Part shown: positions 53,481-63,372 of the stretch, one piece after another
Position numbering within the stretch: the stretch's first letter is position 1
Layout of the letters: every line of letters begins with the position of its first letter
Source: Streptomyces sp. AC550_RSS872
GTDB taxonomy: Bacteria; Actinomycetota; Actinomycetes; Streptomycetales; Streptomycetaceae
Length of the DNA: 64,000 bases
Assembly: GCF_019049285.1 (NCBI RefSeq)
Contig: NZ_JAGMUL010000015.1
Location: 294,351-358,350, forward strand
Direction of reading: 5' to 3'
Program-made: the position numbers and the translations under genes
The notes under the pieces: model-generated
Told to the model about the DNA's origin: nothing
Database searches by the model: none
What the model saw: the letters and a program-made list of their open reading frames with translations, nothing else

Positions 53481-55106
53481 CTACGACGCTGCCCGCCGCC
53501 CCACCGAGCAGTCGAGAATCCGTCCGTCCACGGTGCCGATCAGCAGCCGGCCCGGATCGGTCAGTTCGAGGGACAGCGGTACGACGCACCGGCCGCCGAC
53601 CTTCAGGTGTTGCCGCCAGTGGACGGTTCCGTCCGAGGCGTGCAGGGCGACCAGTTCGCCGGTGTTGAAGGAGACGTAGACGGTGTCCTCGTCGCCGTCC
53701 ACGGCAGTGGCGGGGTACTTCGCGGTGAACACCCAGCGGACCGCACCGTCCGTGAGGCTGCGGCGTACGACGAAGGCCCTCTCGCCGATGCCCACGTGCA
53801 CGCTTCCCGTATGCACCAACTCGCGGTTCCCCGGGGGGCCCAGCTCGATGCCGGGGCCGCCGACGAGATGCCTGGGCGGGGACTGCCAGTCGAGCGGGAA
53901 CAGCCGCTCGGGCACGGATTCGTCCTCGGGATCGACGGCGACCACCCACTTGTCCATCGACGGAACCCGCTCCCTGCCGTCGAGGAAGAGCAGCCGGCTG
54001 CTGTGCCGAACAGGGAAGCAATGGTTGCCGGGACCGAACTCTCCCAGGGTCGTGGTCGCCCGCGGGGTGTCCTCGGCGGGCGGTATCAGGGCGACCGGCT
54101 GGGGCTGAGGCTCGTACTGCCTGCTGGAGGCCGTCGAGCGAAGCGCGAGCCAGCCGTCCTGGCGGGTGGCGAACGTGACGGAGTGGCCGAGCGTCAGGGT
54201 GCCGAGCGTGCTGCCGTCCGCGAGGCAGACCCGGGTGACGAACGGCGCCTCGGTGCCCGGCTCCCAGCCCCTCCAGGTCTCCGGCCGTCGCGCCACGTTG
54301 ACCCAGGCGTCGCGTTCACGGACCACCAGCTGACGCCCGCCCACCTCGTCCGCGACGCGCCAGTCCAGACGCCCGTCCGGCAGCCACGCCTCCGCCAGCA
54401 CACCGCGCAGACAGGCCAGCACACGCCCGTCGGGCAGGCCGCGCACGTCCCACACCTGTCGGCGGGGTTCCCCACAGGACTCGCCGGCCAACTTCTCGAC
54501 GGTCCGACGGGCCGCCTGACCGGACAGGGCGGACCGATCGAACTCGACCCAGTTTCCGGCCAGTTCCTTCTGCTGCACCGAACCCCGGGGCGCGGCACTC
54601 CAGTCGGGCCGTTCGACGACGACGTCGTACGCGTGCGAGTCCAGTTCGTCGGGGTCGTCGTCGTCCGTCGCGGCCACCACGAGCCGCAACTCCCGCTCGC
54701 TCTCCCACTGCACCCGCAGGACCTCACGAGGCCGGCGCATCATCGAGCGCGACCGCCCCGACTCCAGGTCGATCAACAGCAGTTCGCCGTCGAAGGTGTA
54801 CTCCCCGTCGTACTCGCCGGTGCCGACGGCCACGAGCGGAAGCGTCGGGTGGACGGCGACGGAACGGACGGGCCATCGCGACTCCACGAGCAGGCGGCAG
54901 CGCAGATCGTCCGTGCCGTGGACGCCCACCCGGTACCGCTTCCACCCGTACCCGGCGACGCCGCACCCCGACCAGCTCAGGGATCCCAGGTCGCCGCCCA
55001 CGACGGCGATCCCCCGCTCCTCGCTGACGGCGACGGCCGATGGCGTTCCGATCTCGGCGAAGGGGCGGTCGCCGAGGACGCGGCGGACGGTCAGGGAGTC
55101 GGGCAT
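53481..55106 (-). CDS. beta-propeller-like protein
   Basis: A 541-residue protein made of repeated four-stranded units. Examples are VRSVAVHPTLPLVAVGTGEY, LLLIDLESGRSRSMM, WLALRSTASSRQYE, and, near the end, VYVSFNTGELVALHASDGTVHW, which resembles a PQQ/WD-type blade. It has no signal peptide or membrane helix, so a cytoplasmic location is likely. I do not recognise a specific family. It is convergent with the YbdK-type ligase (30 bases between stops). Confidence 0.75.
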   Translation of the reverse strand: MPDSLTVRRVLGDRPFAEIGTPSAVAVSEERGIAVVGGDLGSLSWSGCGVAGYGWKRYRVGVHGTDDLRCRLLVESRWPVRSVAVHPTLPLVAVGTGEYDGEYTFDGELLLIDLESGRSRSMMRRPREVLRVQWESERELRLVVAATDDDDPDELDSHAYDVVVERPDWSAAPRGSVQQKELAGNWVEFDRSALSGQAARRTVEKLAGESCGEPRRQVWDVRGLPDGRVLACLRGVLAEAWLPDGRLDWRVADEVGGRQLVVRERDAWVNVARRPETWRGWEPGTEAPFVTRVCLADGSTLGTLTLGHSVTFATRQDGWLALRSTASSRQYEPQPQPVALIPPAEDTPRATTTLGEFGPGNHCFPVRHSSRLLFLDGRERVPSMDKWVVAVDPEDESVPERLFPLDWQSPPRHLVGGPGIELGPPGNRELVHTGSVHVGIGERAFVVRRSLTDGAVRWVFTAKYPATAVDGDEDTVYVSFNTGELVALHASDGTVHWRQHLKVGGRCVVPLSLELTDPGRLLIGTVDGRILDCSVGRRAAS

Positions 55107-55231
55107 ACGGCCATGATCGCTGGTGCGGGCCGCGCGGCGTGCGGCGGGGGCGGCACCGGCCGGTACCGGCCTTCGGGGGAATTACGGGCCGGCTGTATGG
55201 CCGGACGGCCGGGGGGTGGTACCGGCATGAG

Positions 55232-56331
55232 ATGTCCACGTCCCCTGATCCGCCCGATTCGCCGTTCGGACGTTCGAGCAGCGGGGAGGCGCGTGTGCCG
55301 GGCGCGCTGCGGACCGCCGCCGCGTACGCATGGCGGATCATCGCCGTCGGTGTCGTCGTCCGGGTGGCCTTCTCCGTGCTCGGGCAGTTTCACCGGATCG
55401 CCGTCGCCGTGTTCCTCGGACTCGTCATCACGGCCGTGCTCCGTCCCGTGGCCGGGCTCCTGGCGCGTGTCATGCCCCGGCCGCTCGCGGTCGCCACCGC
55501 GCTCATCGGCGGCATCGTCCTCGTCCTCGGGGGGCTGGCCCTGGTGGGGGAGATCGTGGCGGATCAGCGCAGGGGGCTGGAGAAGAGTTCGTGGCGGGCA
55601 TCGACCGGATCGAGCGTCGGCTGGAGGAGCCTCCTTTCCGGCTGCCGCCGGAAGCGTTCGACGACCTCCAGTCCCGGATCGGCAAGCTCCTGTCGAGCCA
55701 CCGCTCCACCCTCATCAGTACTGCGCTCAGCGGCGCGAGCCGGTTGGTGGAGGTGCTGACCGTGCTCGCTCTGGCCCTGTTCTGCGCGGTCTTCTTCACG
55801 CACTCCGGCGACCGGCAGTGGCAGTGGCTGTGCGACCAGCTCCCCGTGGCCGCACGGCAGCGGTGCACGGTCGGCGGCGCGGCCGCCTGGCGGACCTTCA
55901 CGGGTTACACGCACGGCATCCTGCTGGTGGCGGGCACCAACGCGGTCCTCGTGGGCATCGCACTGTTCGCTCTCGGAGTGCCACTGGCCGTGCCGCTCGC
56001 GCTGCTGGAGTTCGTGGCCGCCTTCATCCCGCTGATCGGTTCGCCGATCGCCCTGGGCGTCGCGGCCGTCGTCGCGCTGGCGACGAAGGGGCCGCTGATC
56101 GCGCTGCTGGTCGTGGCCCTGGTCGTGGTCATCGGACAGATCGAAGGACACCTCCTGCACCCGATCGTGATGAGCTGGGCCGTTCGGCTGCATCCGGTGG
56201 TGGTCGCGCTGGCGGTCGTCGGCGGAGCTGTCGCGGCGGGGGCCGTCGGTGCCGTGGTGGCCGTACCGCTGGTGGCCGTGGCATGGTCGGTGTACCAGGC
56301 GCTGCGGAGCCGTACCGCTGACGTGGTGTGA
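55232..56331 (+). pseudogene. AI-2E-family transporter, single frameshift
   Basis: From the ATG the protein reads through RTAAAYAWRIIAVGVVVRVA and two further helices to GEIVADQRRG, then loses its frame. The family sequence resumes one frame away as GEEFVAGIDRIERRLEEPPF and continues to the normal end (FIPLIGSPIALGVAAVVALATKGP). The break is at the G run 55572-55576; one more G would rejoin the frames exactly (ADQRRGAGEEFVAG). All eight or so helices are otherwise intact. This is either a recent inactivation, a phase-variable site or a sequencing error. Members export small molecules or act as Na+/H+ antiporters. Confidence 0.85.
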
Positions 56332-56332
56332 G

Positions 56333-56349
56333 CCGGGCCTGAGGCCCGG
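56333..56349. terminator. short hairpin between convergent genes
   Basis: CCGGGCC and GGCCCGG form a 7-bp stem with a TGA loop, immediately after the transporter stop and 31 bases beyond the stop of the convergent VOC gene. Confidence 0.55.
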
Positions 56350-56380
56350 GAGTGCGCGGCTCCTGGCGGTGGCGGCCCCT

Positions 56381-56773
56381 CTACTGCGGCTGTGTCGCGA
56401 TCTGGATCAGGTTGCCGCAGGTGTCGTCGAAGACGGCGGTGGTCACGGGGCCCATCTCCAGCGGCTCCTGGGTGAAGCGGACGCCGAGGCCGTGCAGGCG
56501 CTCGTACTCCGCGTTCACGTCGTCGACGGCGAACTGGGCGAGCGGGATGCCGTCCTCGGTGAGCGCGTCGCGGTAGGTCCTGGCCGCCGGGTGGCCCATG
56601 GGCTCCAGGAGGAGTTCGGTGCCGCCCGGCTCCTCGGGGGAGACGACGGTCAGCCAGCGGTCCTTCTCGCCCACGGGCACGTCGTGCTTCTTCACGAAGC
56701 CGAGGATCTCGGTGTAGAAGTGCAGGGCCTTGGCCTGGTCGTCGACGAAGACGCTGGTCAGATGGATCCTCAT
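56381..56773 (-). CDS. VOC (glyoxalase/bleomycin-resistance) family protein
   Basis: A 130-residue single-domain vicinal-oxygen-chelate protein: RIHLTSVFVDDQAKALHFYTE opens the first beta-alpha-beta module, VGEKDRWLTVVSPEEPGGTEL the second, and MGPVTTAVFDDTCGNLIQIA the end, with His, Glu-type metal ligands in place. Its ATG overlaps the stop of the ArsR gene (ATGA), so it is co-translated with and probably controlled by that repressor. The substrate may be a toxic or antibiotic compound. Confidence 0.88.
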   Translation of the reverse strand: MRIHLTSVFVDDQAKALHFYTEILGFVKKHDVPVGEKDRWLTVVSPEEPGGTELLLEPMGHPAARTYRDALTEDGIPLAQFAVDDVNAEYERLHGLGVRFTQEPLEMGPVTTAVFDDTCGNLIQIATQPQ

Positions 56774-57081
56774 GGGCTGCTCTCCTTCGGGTCGGACGGG
56801 TCGGACGGGTCGGGCGCGAGCCATCGCTCGGTGATCTGCCGCAGCGGCGCCGTGTTCAGGTCGTGGAACTTGTAGCGGCCTTCCCGCCTGGTCTCGACGA
56901 GTCCGGCGGCTTCCAGCACGGCCAGATGCTGGGAGACCCCCTGGCGTGAGATGCCGAGCCGATGCTTCATGCTCAGCCGCGAGCAGATCTCGAACAGTGT
57001 CTGCCCGGACTTCTGCGTGAGCTCGTCGAGGATGATCCGGCGGGTGGAGTCGGCCAAGGCTTTGAAGAGGTCATCGGCCAC
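56770..57081 (-). CDS. ArsR-family transcriptional repressor
   Basis: A 103-residue winged-helix repressor: LFKALADSTRRIILDEL is the first helix pair, SRLSMKHRLGISRQGVSQHLAVLEAAGL the recognition region, and VETRREGRYKFHDL the wing. No Cys metal site is visible, so it is the non-metal SdpR-like kind. The GTG start is the one expected from the promoter: it is the seventh base after the -10 element, so the mRNA is probably leaderless. A second GTG two codons earlier abuts the -10. The operator overlaps its own promoter, which points to autoregulation together with the downstream VOC gene. Confidence 0.85.
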   Translation of the reverse strand: MADDLFKALADSTRRIILDELTQKSGQTLFEICSRLSMKHRLGISRQGVSQHLAVLEAAGLVETRREGRYKFHDLNTAPLRQITERWLAPDPSDPSDPKESSP

Positions 57082-57087
57082 ACCCAC

Positions 57088-57117
57088 AGCATAGGCAAGT
57101 GGATGCTTGCCTATCAA
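57088..57117 (-). promoter_or_regulatory. ArsR promoter with overlapping operator
   Basis: On the minus strand TTGATA (57117-57112) and TATGCT (57093-57088) are -35 and -10 elements 18 bases apart. A perfect 9-bp inverted repeat, ATAGGCAAG-6-CTTGCCTAT (57091-57114), fills the spacer and overlaps both. The repressor start codon lies seven bases after the -10. Confidence 0.8.
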
Positions 57118-57296
57118 GCGGGGGGGGGCGTTGCGTCGGCCGGGCGCGGCTCCTGCGCGATGGCGGGAAAAGCGCGCAGTGCGTGCTCGTGTGAGCCCTG
57201 TACGCGCCCCCCGGCGGGCAGATTGTCTTACCGCGGGGCAGGTGGCCGAAACGCGCCGCCTGTTGCCTGTACCCGACTCATGAGGAAGGCAGGGTG

Positions 57297-58010
57297 GTGA
57301 GCGTGCTGTTGCGTCTGCCCACGTCGGTGTCCGATGCACAGGAGTGTCTGGCCGAGGGGGCCGTACCGATCGGCGGGGCGACGCTCCTTTGGGCCACTTG
57401 GCAGCGGGACGGCTTCCCCAAGGTCGCCATGTCGCTGCGTGAGCTGCCCGAGGCCAATGTCCTGGAGCGCGACACGGTGGGCGGCGCCGTAGTGCTGCAT
57501 CGCATGGACGACCGGGTTCCGGACGCCCTGCGCCTGGCCGCCGCCCAGGTGGGCACCGGCGCCGTCCGAAGGAGCGCGACGGTCGGCGGCAACCTCGTCG
57601 GCAGCACGCTGCGCTGCCTGCTGCCCGCGGCCGTCGTGCTGGACGCCAGGGCGAGGGTGCTGGAGGCCGACGGCGTCCGCGAGACCGACCTGAATGAGCT
57701 GACGGTCAAGCGTCCCGTCCTGCTCAGCCTCCACTGGCGCGAGCCGATCGCCAGTTCGTTCAGCAAACTCGACGGCGAGGCGGGCGGCCCGCCGCCCCTG
57801 GTGGTCGCCGCCGCCGTACACGCCGACGACGACGGTCACCGCCGCCTTCGAGTCGCCGTCCGCGACGGTTACGACGTACTCAGCGCAAGCGCCACATGCG
57901 CCGTCGACGCCGCGCAGACCCTGCACGCGCTGCGAGGCACGGAACTCATCGACCTCTCGTCCGCCGCCTGGGACGTCGTTCGCTCGAAGGTCGCCGCCCT
58001 GTTGAGGTGA
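57297..58010 (+). CDS. FAD-binding subunit of a molybdopterin dehydrogenase
   Basis: A 237-residue CoxM/CutM-like flavin subunit of the xanthine-dehydrogenase family: VPIGGATLLWATW is the first flavin loop, ATVGGNLVGSTLRCLLPAA the second, and PPPLVVAAAVHADD the C-terminal CO-dehydrogenase flavoprotein part. The large molybdenum subunit and the 2Fe-2S subunit are not adjacent. AGGAAGG sits seven bases before the GTG. It may be an orphan subunit or a partner for genes elsewhere. Confidence 0.82.
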   Translation: MSVLLRLPTSVSDAQECLAEGAVPIGGATLLWATWQRDGFPKVAMSLRELPEANVLERDTVGGAVVLHRMDDRVPDALRLAAAQVGTGAVRRSATVGGNLVGSTLRCLLPAAVVLDARARVLEADGVRETDLNELTVKRPVLLSLHWREPIASSFSKLDGEAGGPPPLVVAAAVHADDDGHRRLRVAVRDGYDVLSASATCAVDAAQTLHALRGTELIDLSSAAWDVVRSKVAALLR

Positions 58011-58056
58011 CATCCTGGCGGCGGACGGCCCGTGCGCTCGTGCTGAGGTCTTCGAC

Positions 58057-58251
58057 ATGAGGTCCGAAGCCTTCCACGAGAGGAACCGCTCGGCACCGCA
58101 CAGCCAGGACCGCGAGACGTACGCCGACCTGTTCCCCGGCGTACCCGACGGCCTGCCCCAGGTATGGCCGGCGTCGGACCGTGAACCACGGCAGATCCCC
58201 ACCACCGGTGAGCCACACTGGCAGCAGGAGAGGGGAGGCCGACCGTGCTGA
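58057..58251 (+). CDS. small hydrophilic protein, hypothetical
   Basis: A possible 64-residue protein that I do not recognise. The ATG has GAGG eight bases upstream, and the stop (TGA) overlaps the start of the MpaB-like gene by seven bases, as coupled genes do. It is charged and rich in Arg, Pro and Trp, with no membrane segment. It may be real or only the 5' leader of the next gene. Confidence 0.4.
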   Translation: MRSEAFHERNRSAPHSQDRETYADLFPGVPDGLPQVWPASDREPRQIPTTGEPHWQQERGGRPC

Positions 58252-59090
58252 CCGCAGTCCGTGAGCAACTGGGCCAGGCCCTGTTCCGGCGCGTCGCAGG
58301 ACCCGACGGCCCGGCGACACGCGCCCGCATCCACCACACCCCCGGACCACGCTGGTTCGGCCCCGACCGCCCGATCCGCACGGTCCACGGGGACACCTCG
58401 ATGTTCATCGGCGGGCTGAGCGCACTGCTGCTTCAGTCCCTTCACCCGCTCGCCATGGCAGCGGTGGCCGGGCACTCCGGTTACCGCGGCGATCCATGGG
58501 GCCGACTCCAGAGAACCAGCACCTTCCTGGCCGTGACGACCTACGGAACCGCCGCCGACGCTCAGCGCGCGGTCGACCACGTCCGCGCCATCCACGAACA
58601 CATCCGCGGCAGGACGACGGACGGCACGCCCTACCACGCGGCCGACCCGCACCTGCTCGGCTGGGTGCACGCCGCCGAGACCGACAGCTTCCTCCGTGCC
58701 CACGAACGCTACGGAGCCCACCCGCTGGACGCCGCCTCCTACGACGCCTACGTCGCCGACACGGCGCGGATCGCCGAAGCACTGGGCGTGCCCGACCCCC
58801 CGCGCAACCGCCACGAGCTCGCCGAACGGCTCACCGCCTACCGGCCCGAACTGCGGGCCACGCCCGCCGCCCGAGCCGCCGCCCGCTTCCTCCTCCTCCA
58901 GCCACCCCTGCCCCTCGCGGTACGCCCTTTCTACGGCGGACTCGCCGCCAACGCCGTCGTCCTCCTCCCGCCCTGGGCCCGCGGCATGCTGTGGCTGCCC
59001 CGCCTACCGGTCGTCGAGGACCTCGCCGTACGGCCCACCGGCCAGGCCCTCACCCGAACCATCCGCTGGGCCATGAGCCCACAACGCTGA
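58245..59090 (+). CDS. MpaB/DUF2236-family oxygenase-like protein
   Basis: A 281-residue haem-binding oxygenase-like protein of the DUF2236 (rubber-oxygenase/MpaB) family: FIGGLSALLLQSLHPLAMAAVAGHS is the family N-terminal helix with the His haem ligand candidate. YRGDPWGRLQRTSTFLAVTTYG is the next signature, followed by LLGWVHAAETDSFLRAHERYG. The GTG start has GAGAGGGGAGG upstream. The substrate is unknown; it is usually an oxidation of a lipid or polyketide. Confidence 0.85.
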   Translation: MLTAVREQLGQALFRRVAGPDGPATRARIHHTPGPRWFGPDRPIRTVHGDTSMFIGGLSALLLQSLHPLAMAAVAGHSGYRGDPWGRLQRTSTFLAVTTYGTAADAQRAVDHVRAIHEHIRGRTTDGTPYHAADPHLLGWVHAAETDSFLRAHERYGAHPLDAASYDAYVADTARIAEALGVPDPPRNRHELAERLTAYRPELRATPAARAAARFLLLQPPLPLAVRPFYGGLAANAVVLLPPWARGMLWLPRLPVVEDLAVRPTGQALTRTIRWAMSPQR

Positions 59091-59097
59091 CCGCACA

Positions 59098-59127
59098 GGC
59101 ACGCGTGCTGGGTGCAGTACGCGTGCC
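59098..59127. terminator. hairpin between the MpaB-like and katG genes
   Basis: GGCACGCGT and ACGCGTGCC form a 9-bp stem over a 12-base loop in the 65-base gap between two convergent stops, so it may serve both genes. Confidence 0.7.
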
Positions 59128-59155
59128 CGCCAAGGAAGCGAAGGGGTGCGGAGAC

Positions 59156-61751
<2,596 letters not shown>

Positions 61752-62201
61752 TCAGGCTGCCTTCTTGACGGGTTGGGTGAGTTCGGCGCGGCCGAACAGG
61801 AGGGCGTAGCCGGAGGGGAGCTGGTGCAGGATGCGGGTGAGCAGTTCGGGGCCGGCCAGGGCGGCGACGGTGGTGAGGACGGATCCGGTGTCCCAGCGGG
61901 TCGTGGCGGGGGAGGCGCCGGTGCGGGCGGCGAGTTCCTTGACGAACGCCCAGCCGGTCAGAGGCTGGGTGCCGGGGATCTGTTCGGCCAGGATGCGCGC
62001 GGCTTCCTGGGGCAGACGTGCGGCGAGTTCGACGCGCTCGTCGCCGGTCAGCTGGCGTCCGAGTCCCGCGACAACCAGGCGGACGGCTTCCTCGGCGCGT
62101 TCCCGGGTGGGGTAGGCGCCTTCGTAGCGGACCTTCTCCAGCATCTGCTCGAACGTGGGCACGGAGGGCTGCTGGAGTGGAGCACGCCGGTCGGGCATCA
62201 C
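61752..62201 (-). CDS. DUF2267 family protein (first copy)
   Basis: A 149-residue all-helical DUF2267 protein: FEQMLEKVRYEGAYPTRERA is the family start, with LAARLPQEAARIL in the middle and LLTRILHQLPSGYALLFG at the end. No catalytic motif is visible. These proteins cluster with stress genes (Hsp20, universal stress proteins). It follows the other DUF2267 gene by 75 bases on the same strand, and the two may be transcribed together. Confidence 0.85.
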   Translation of the reverse strand: MMPDRRAPLQQPSVPTFEQMLEKVRYEGAYPTRERAEEAVRLVVAGLGRQLTGDERVELAARLPQEAARILAEQIPGTQPLTGWAFVKELAARTGASPATTRWDTGSVLTTVAALAGPELLTRILHQLPSGYALLFGRAELTQPVKKAA

Positions 62202-62276
62202 TGCGGTGGTCGCCTTTCTGTCGGTCGTGGTGGCGGTGCCCGGCAGGGGCGCGCGGGCACCGGTTGCTGTGGGTGG

Positions 62277-62672
62277 TCAGGTGGGCTGTGTGCTGCCGAA
62301 GAGCAGGTCGTAGCCTGCGGGGAGCTGGAGCAGGATCTGCCCCAGCAGGTCATGGCCGGCGGCGTCGGCGACCGTGCTGAGGACGGCGCCGACGTCCCAG
62401 GCCGCGGTCTGGGTGGTGGCTCCCTCGATCCAGGCGGCCGTTGCCCGCACGAACCGCTCCGGTGACAGCGGTTCGGCGCTGTGCATGGGGTTGAGCAGGA
62501 TCAGGGCGAAGTCCTCCGGCAGGCGCGCCGCCAGCTGGGCGCGCACCTCGCCGACCAGGTGGGCGCCCAGCAGGGCGAGCACCACACGGGCCGCGCGTTC
62601 TGCCTCCTGCCGGCTTTCGTACTCGCCGCGTTCCTGCACATGGTCGAGGAACGCTTCCCGTCGCAGCGTCAC
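62277..62672 (-). CDS. DUF2267 family protein (second copy)
   Basis: A 131-residue paralogue of the following gene: FLDHVQERGEYESRQEA, LAARLPEDFALIL and LLGQILLQLPAGYDLLFG correspond element by element to the other copy. They diverge in sequence but keep the same helix pattern, so they are an old tandem duplication. It lies downstream of hsp18 on the same strand (116 bases), so it may belong to a heat-induced transcript. GTG or ATG starts give the same N-terminus, MTLRREAF. Confidence 0.85.
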   Translation of the reverse strand: MTLRREAFLDHVQERGEYESRQEAERAARVVLALLGAHLVGEVRAQLAARLPEDFALILLNPMHSAEPLSPERFVRATAAWIEGATTQTAAWDVGAVLSTVADAAGHDLLGQILLQLPAGYDLLFGSTQPT

Positions 62673-62788
62673 GCCGGCCGCCCCCTTTCACGGGTTCTCG
62701 GGTCGGGCGGGTGCGCAGGACGGGTGAGGACGAGTCCAGGTGCCCGTCCTGCGCCGCTGATCGTTCCGGGTGGTCCGGGTGGTCCGGA

Positions 62789-63220
62789 TCAGCCGGAGAT
62801 CTCCTTGCGGGAGGATTCCCCGCCGATGGTGATCTTGCGGGGCTTGGCGCGCTCGGCGATCGGGATGCGCAAGGTGAGCACCCCGGCGTCGTAGTCGGCC
62901 TTGATGTGCTCGGTGTCGAGGGTGTCGGCGAGCACGAGCTGCCGGGAGAAGACACCCAGCGGCCGCTCCGACAGCTCCATCTGCACGTCGTCGGCCTTCG
63001 CCACGGGCCGCCGCTCGGCCCTGACGGTCAGCATGTTCCGCTCGACGTCGATGTCGATCGCCTCGGTGGTGACGCCGGGAAGGTCGAAGGCCACGACGTA
63101 CTCGTCACCCTCACGGTAGGCGTCCATCACCATCGTGGACGGCCGCGTCCAGGTGCCCGGGCTCGTCAGCTGCTGGGTCAGCCGGTCGAGTTCGCGGAAG
63201 GGGTCGGTGCGCATCAACAT
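62789..63220 (-). CDS. hsp18: small heat-shock protein, Hsp20/alpha-crystallin family
   Basis: A 143-residue chaperone that holds unfolding proteins. The alpha-crystallin domain covers about 30-130 ([49 protein letters not shown]), and the C-terminus has a short basic tail with an I-x-I-like KITI motif. GGAGG about ten bases before the ATG supports the start. Divergent from it lies an HSP18-regulator gene, and two RheA-type operators sit between, as in Streptomyces albus hsp18. The symbol is assigned by this context and the family. Confidence 0.9.
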   Translation of the reverse strand: MLMRTDPFRELDRLTQQLTSPGTWTRPSTMVMDAYREGDEYVVAFDLPGVTTEAIDIDVERNMLTVRAERRPVAKADDVQMELSERPLGVFSRQLVLADTLDTEHIKADYDAGVLTLRIPIAERAKPRKITIGGESSRKEISG

Positions 63221-63284
63221 CGCGAAACACCTCCAGAAGGTTCAGGCAGTACCTGCCAATGCGCCTCGTGAAACCGTTGTAACA

Positions 63285-63329
63285 TGTCGTCCAATGGATG
63301 ACAAACATGATGTCGTCGAAAGGATGACG
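63285..63329. promoter_or_regulatory. two tandem RheA-type operators
   Basis: TGTCGTC-5-GATGACA (63285-63303) and TGTCGTC-5-GATGACG (63311-63329) each form an inverted repeat of the TGTCATC-5N-GATGACA form known for RheA. They are 26 bases apart, about two and a half helical turns, between hsp18 and the divergent regulator. Confidence 0.88.
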
Positions 63330-63372
63330 CGTCTCGGAGACGGTGCAGAGGAGAAGGTGAAGTGAGGTGCCC

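Noticed and set aside
53469..56321. Plus-strand open frame of about 950 codons
   Set aside because: It runs antisense through the beta-propeller gene and then out of frame through the transporter; no family signal.
63240..63370. Possible CIRCE (HrcA) site before hsp18
   Set aside because: The visible repeats have 7-base arms with 5-base spacers, matching RheA and not the 9-base-arm CIRCE repeat.
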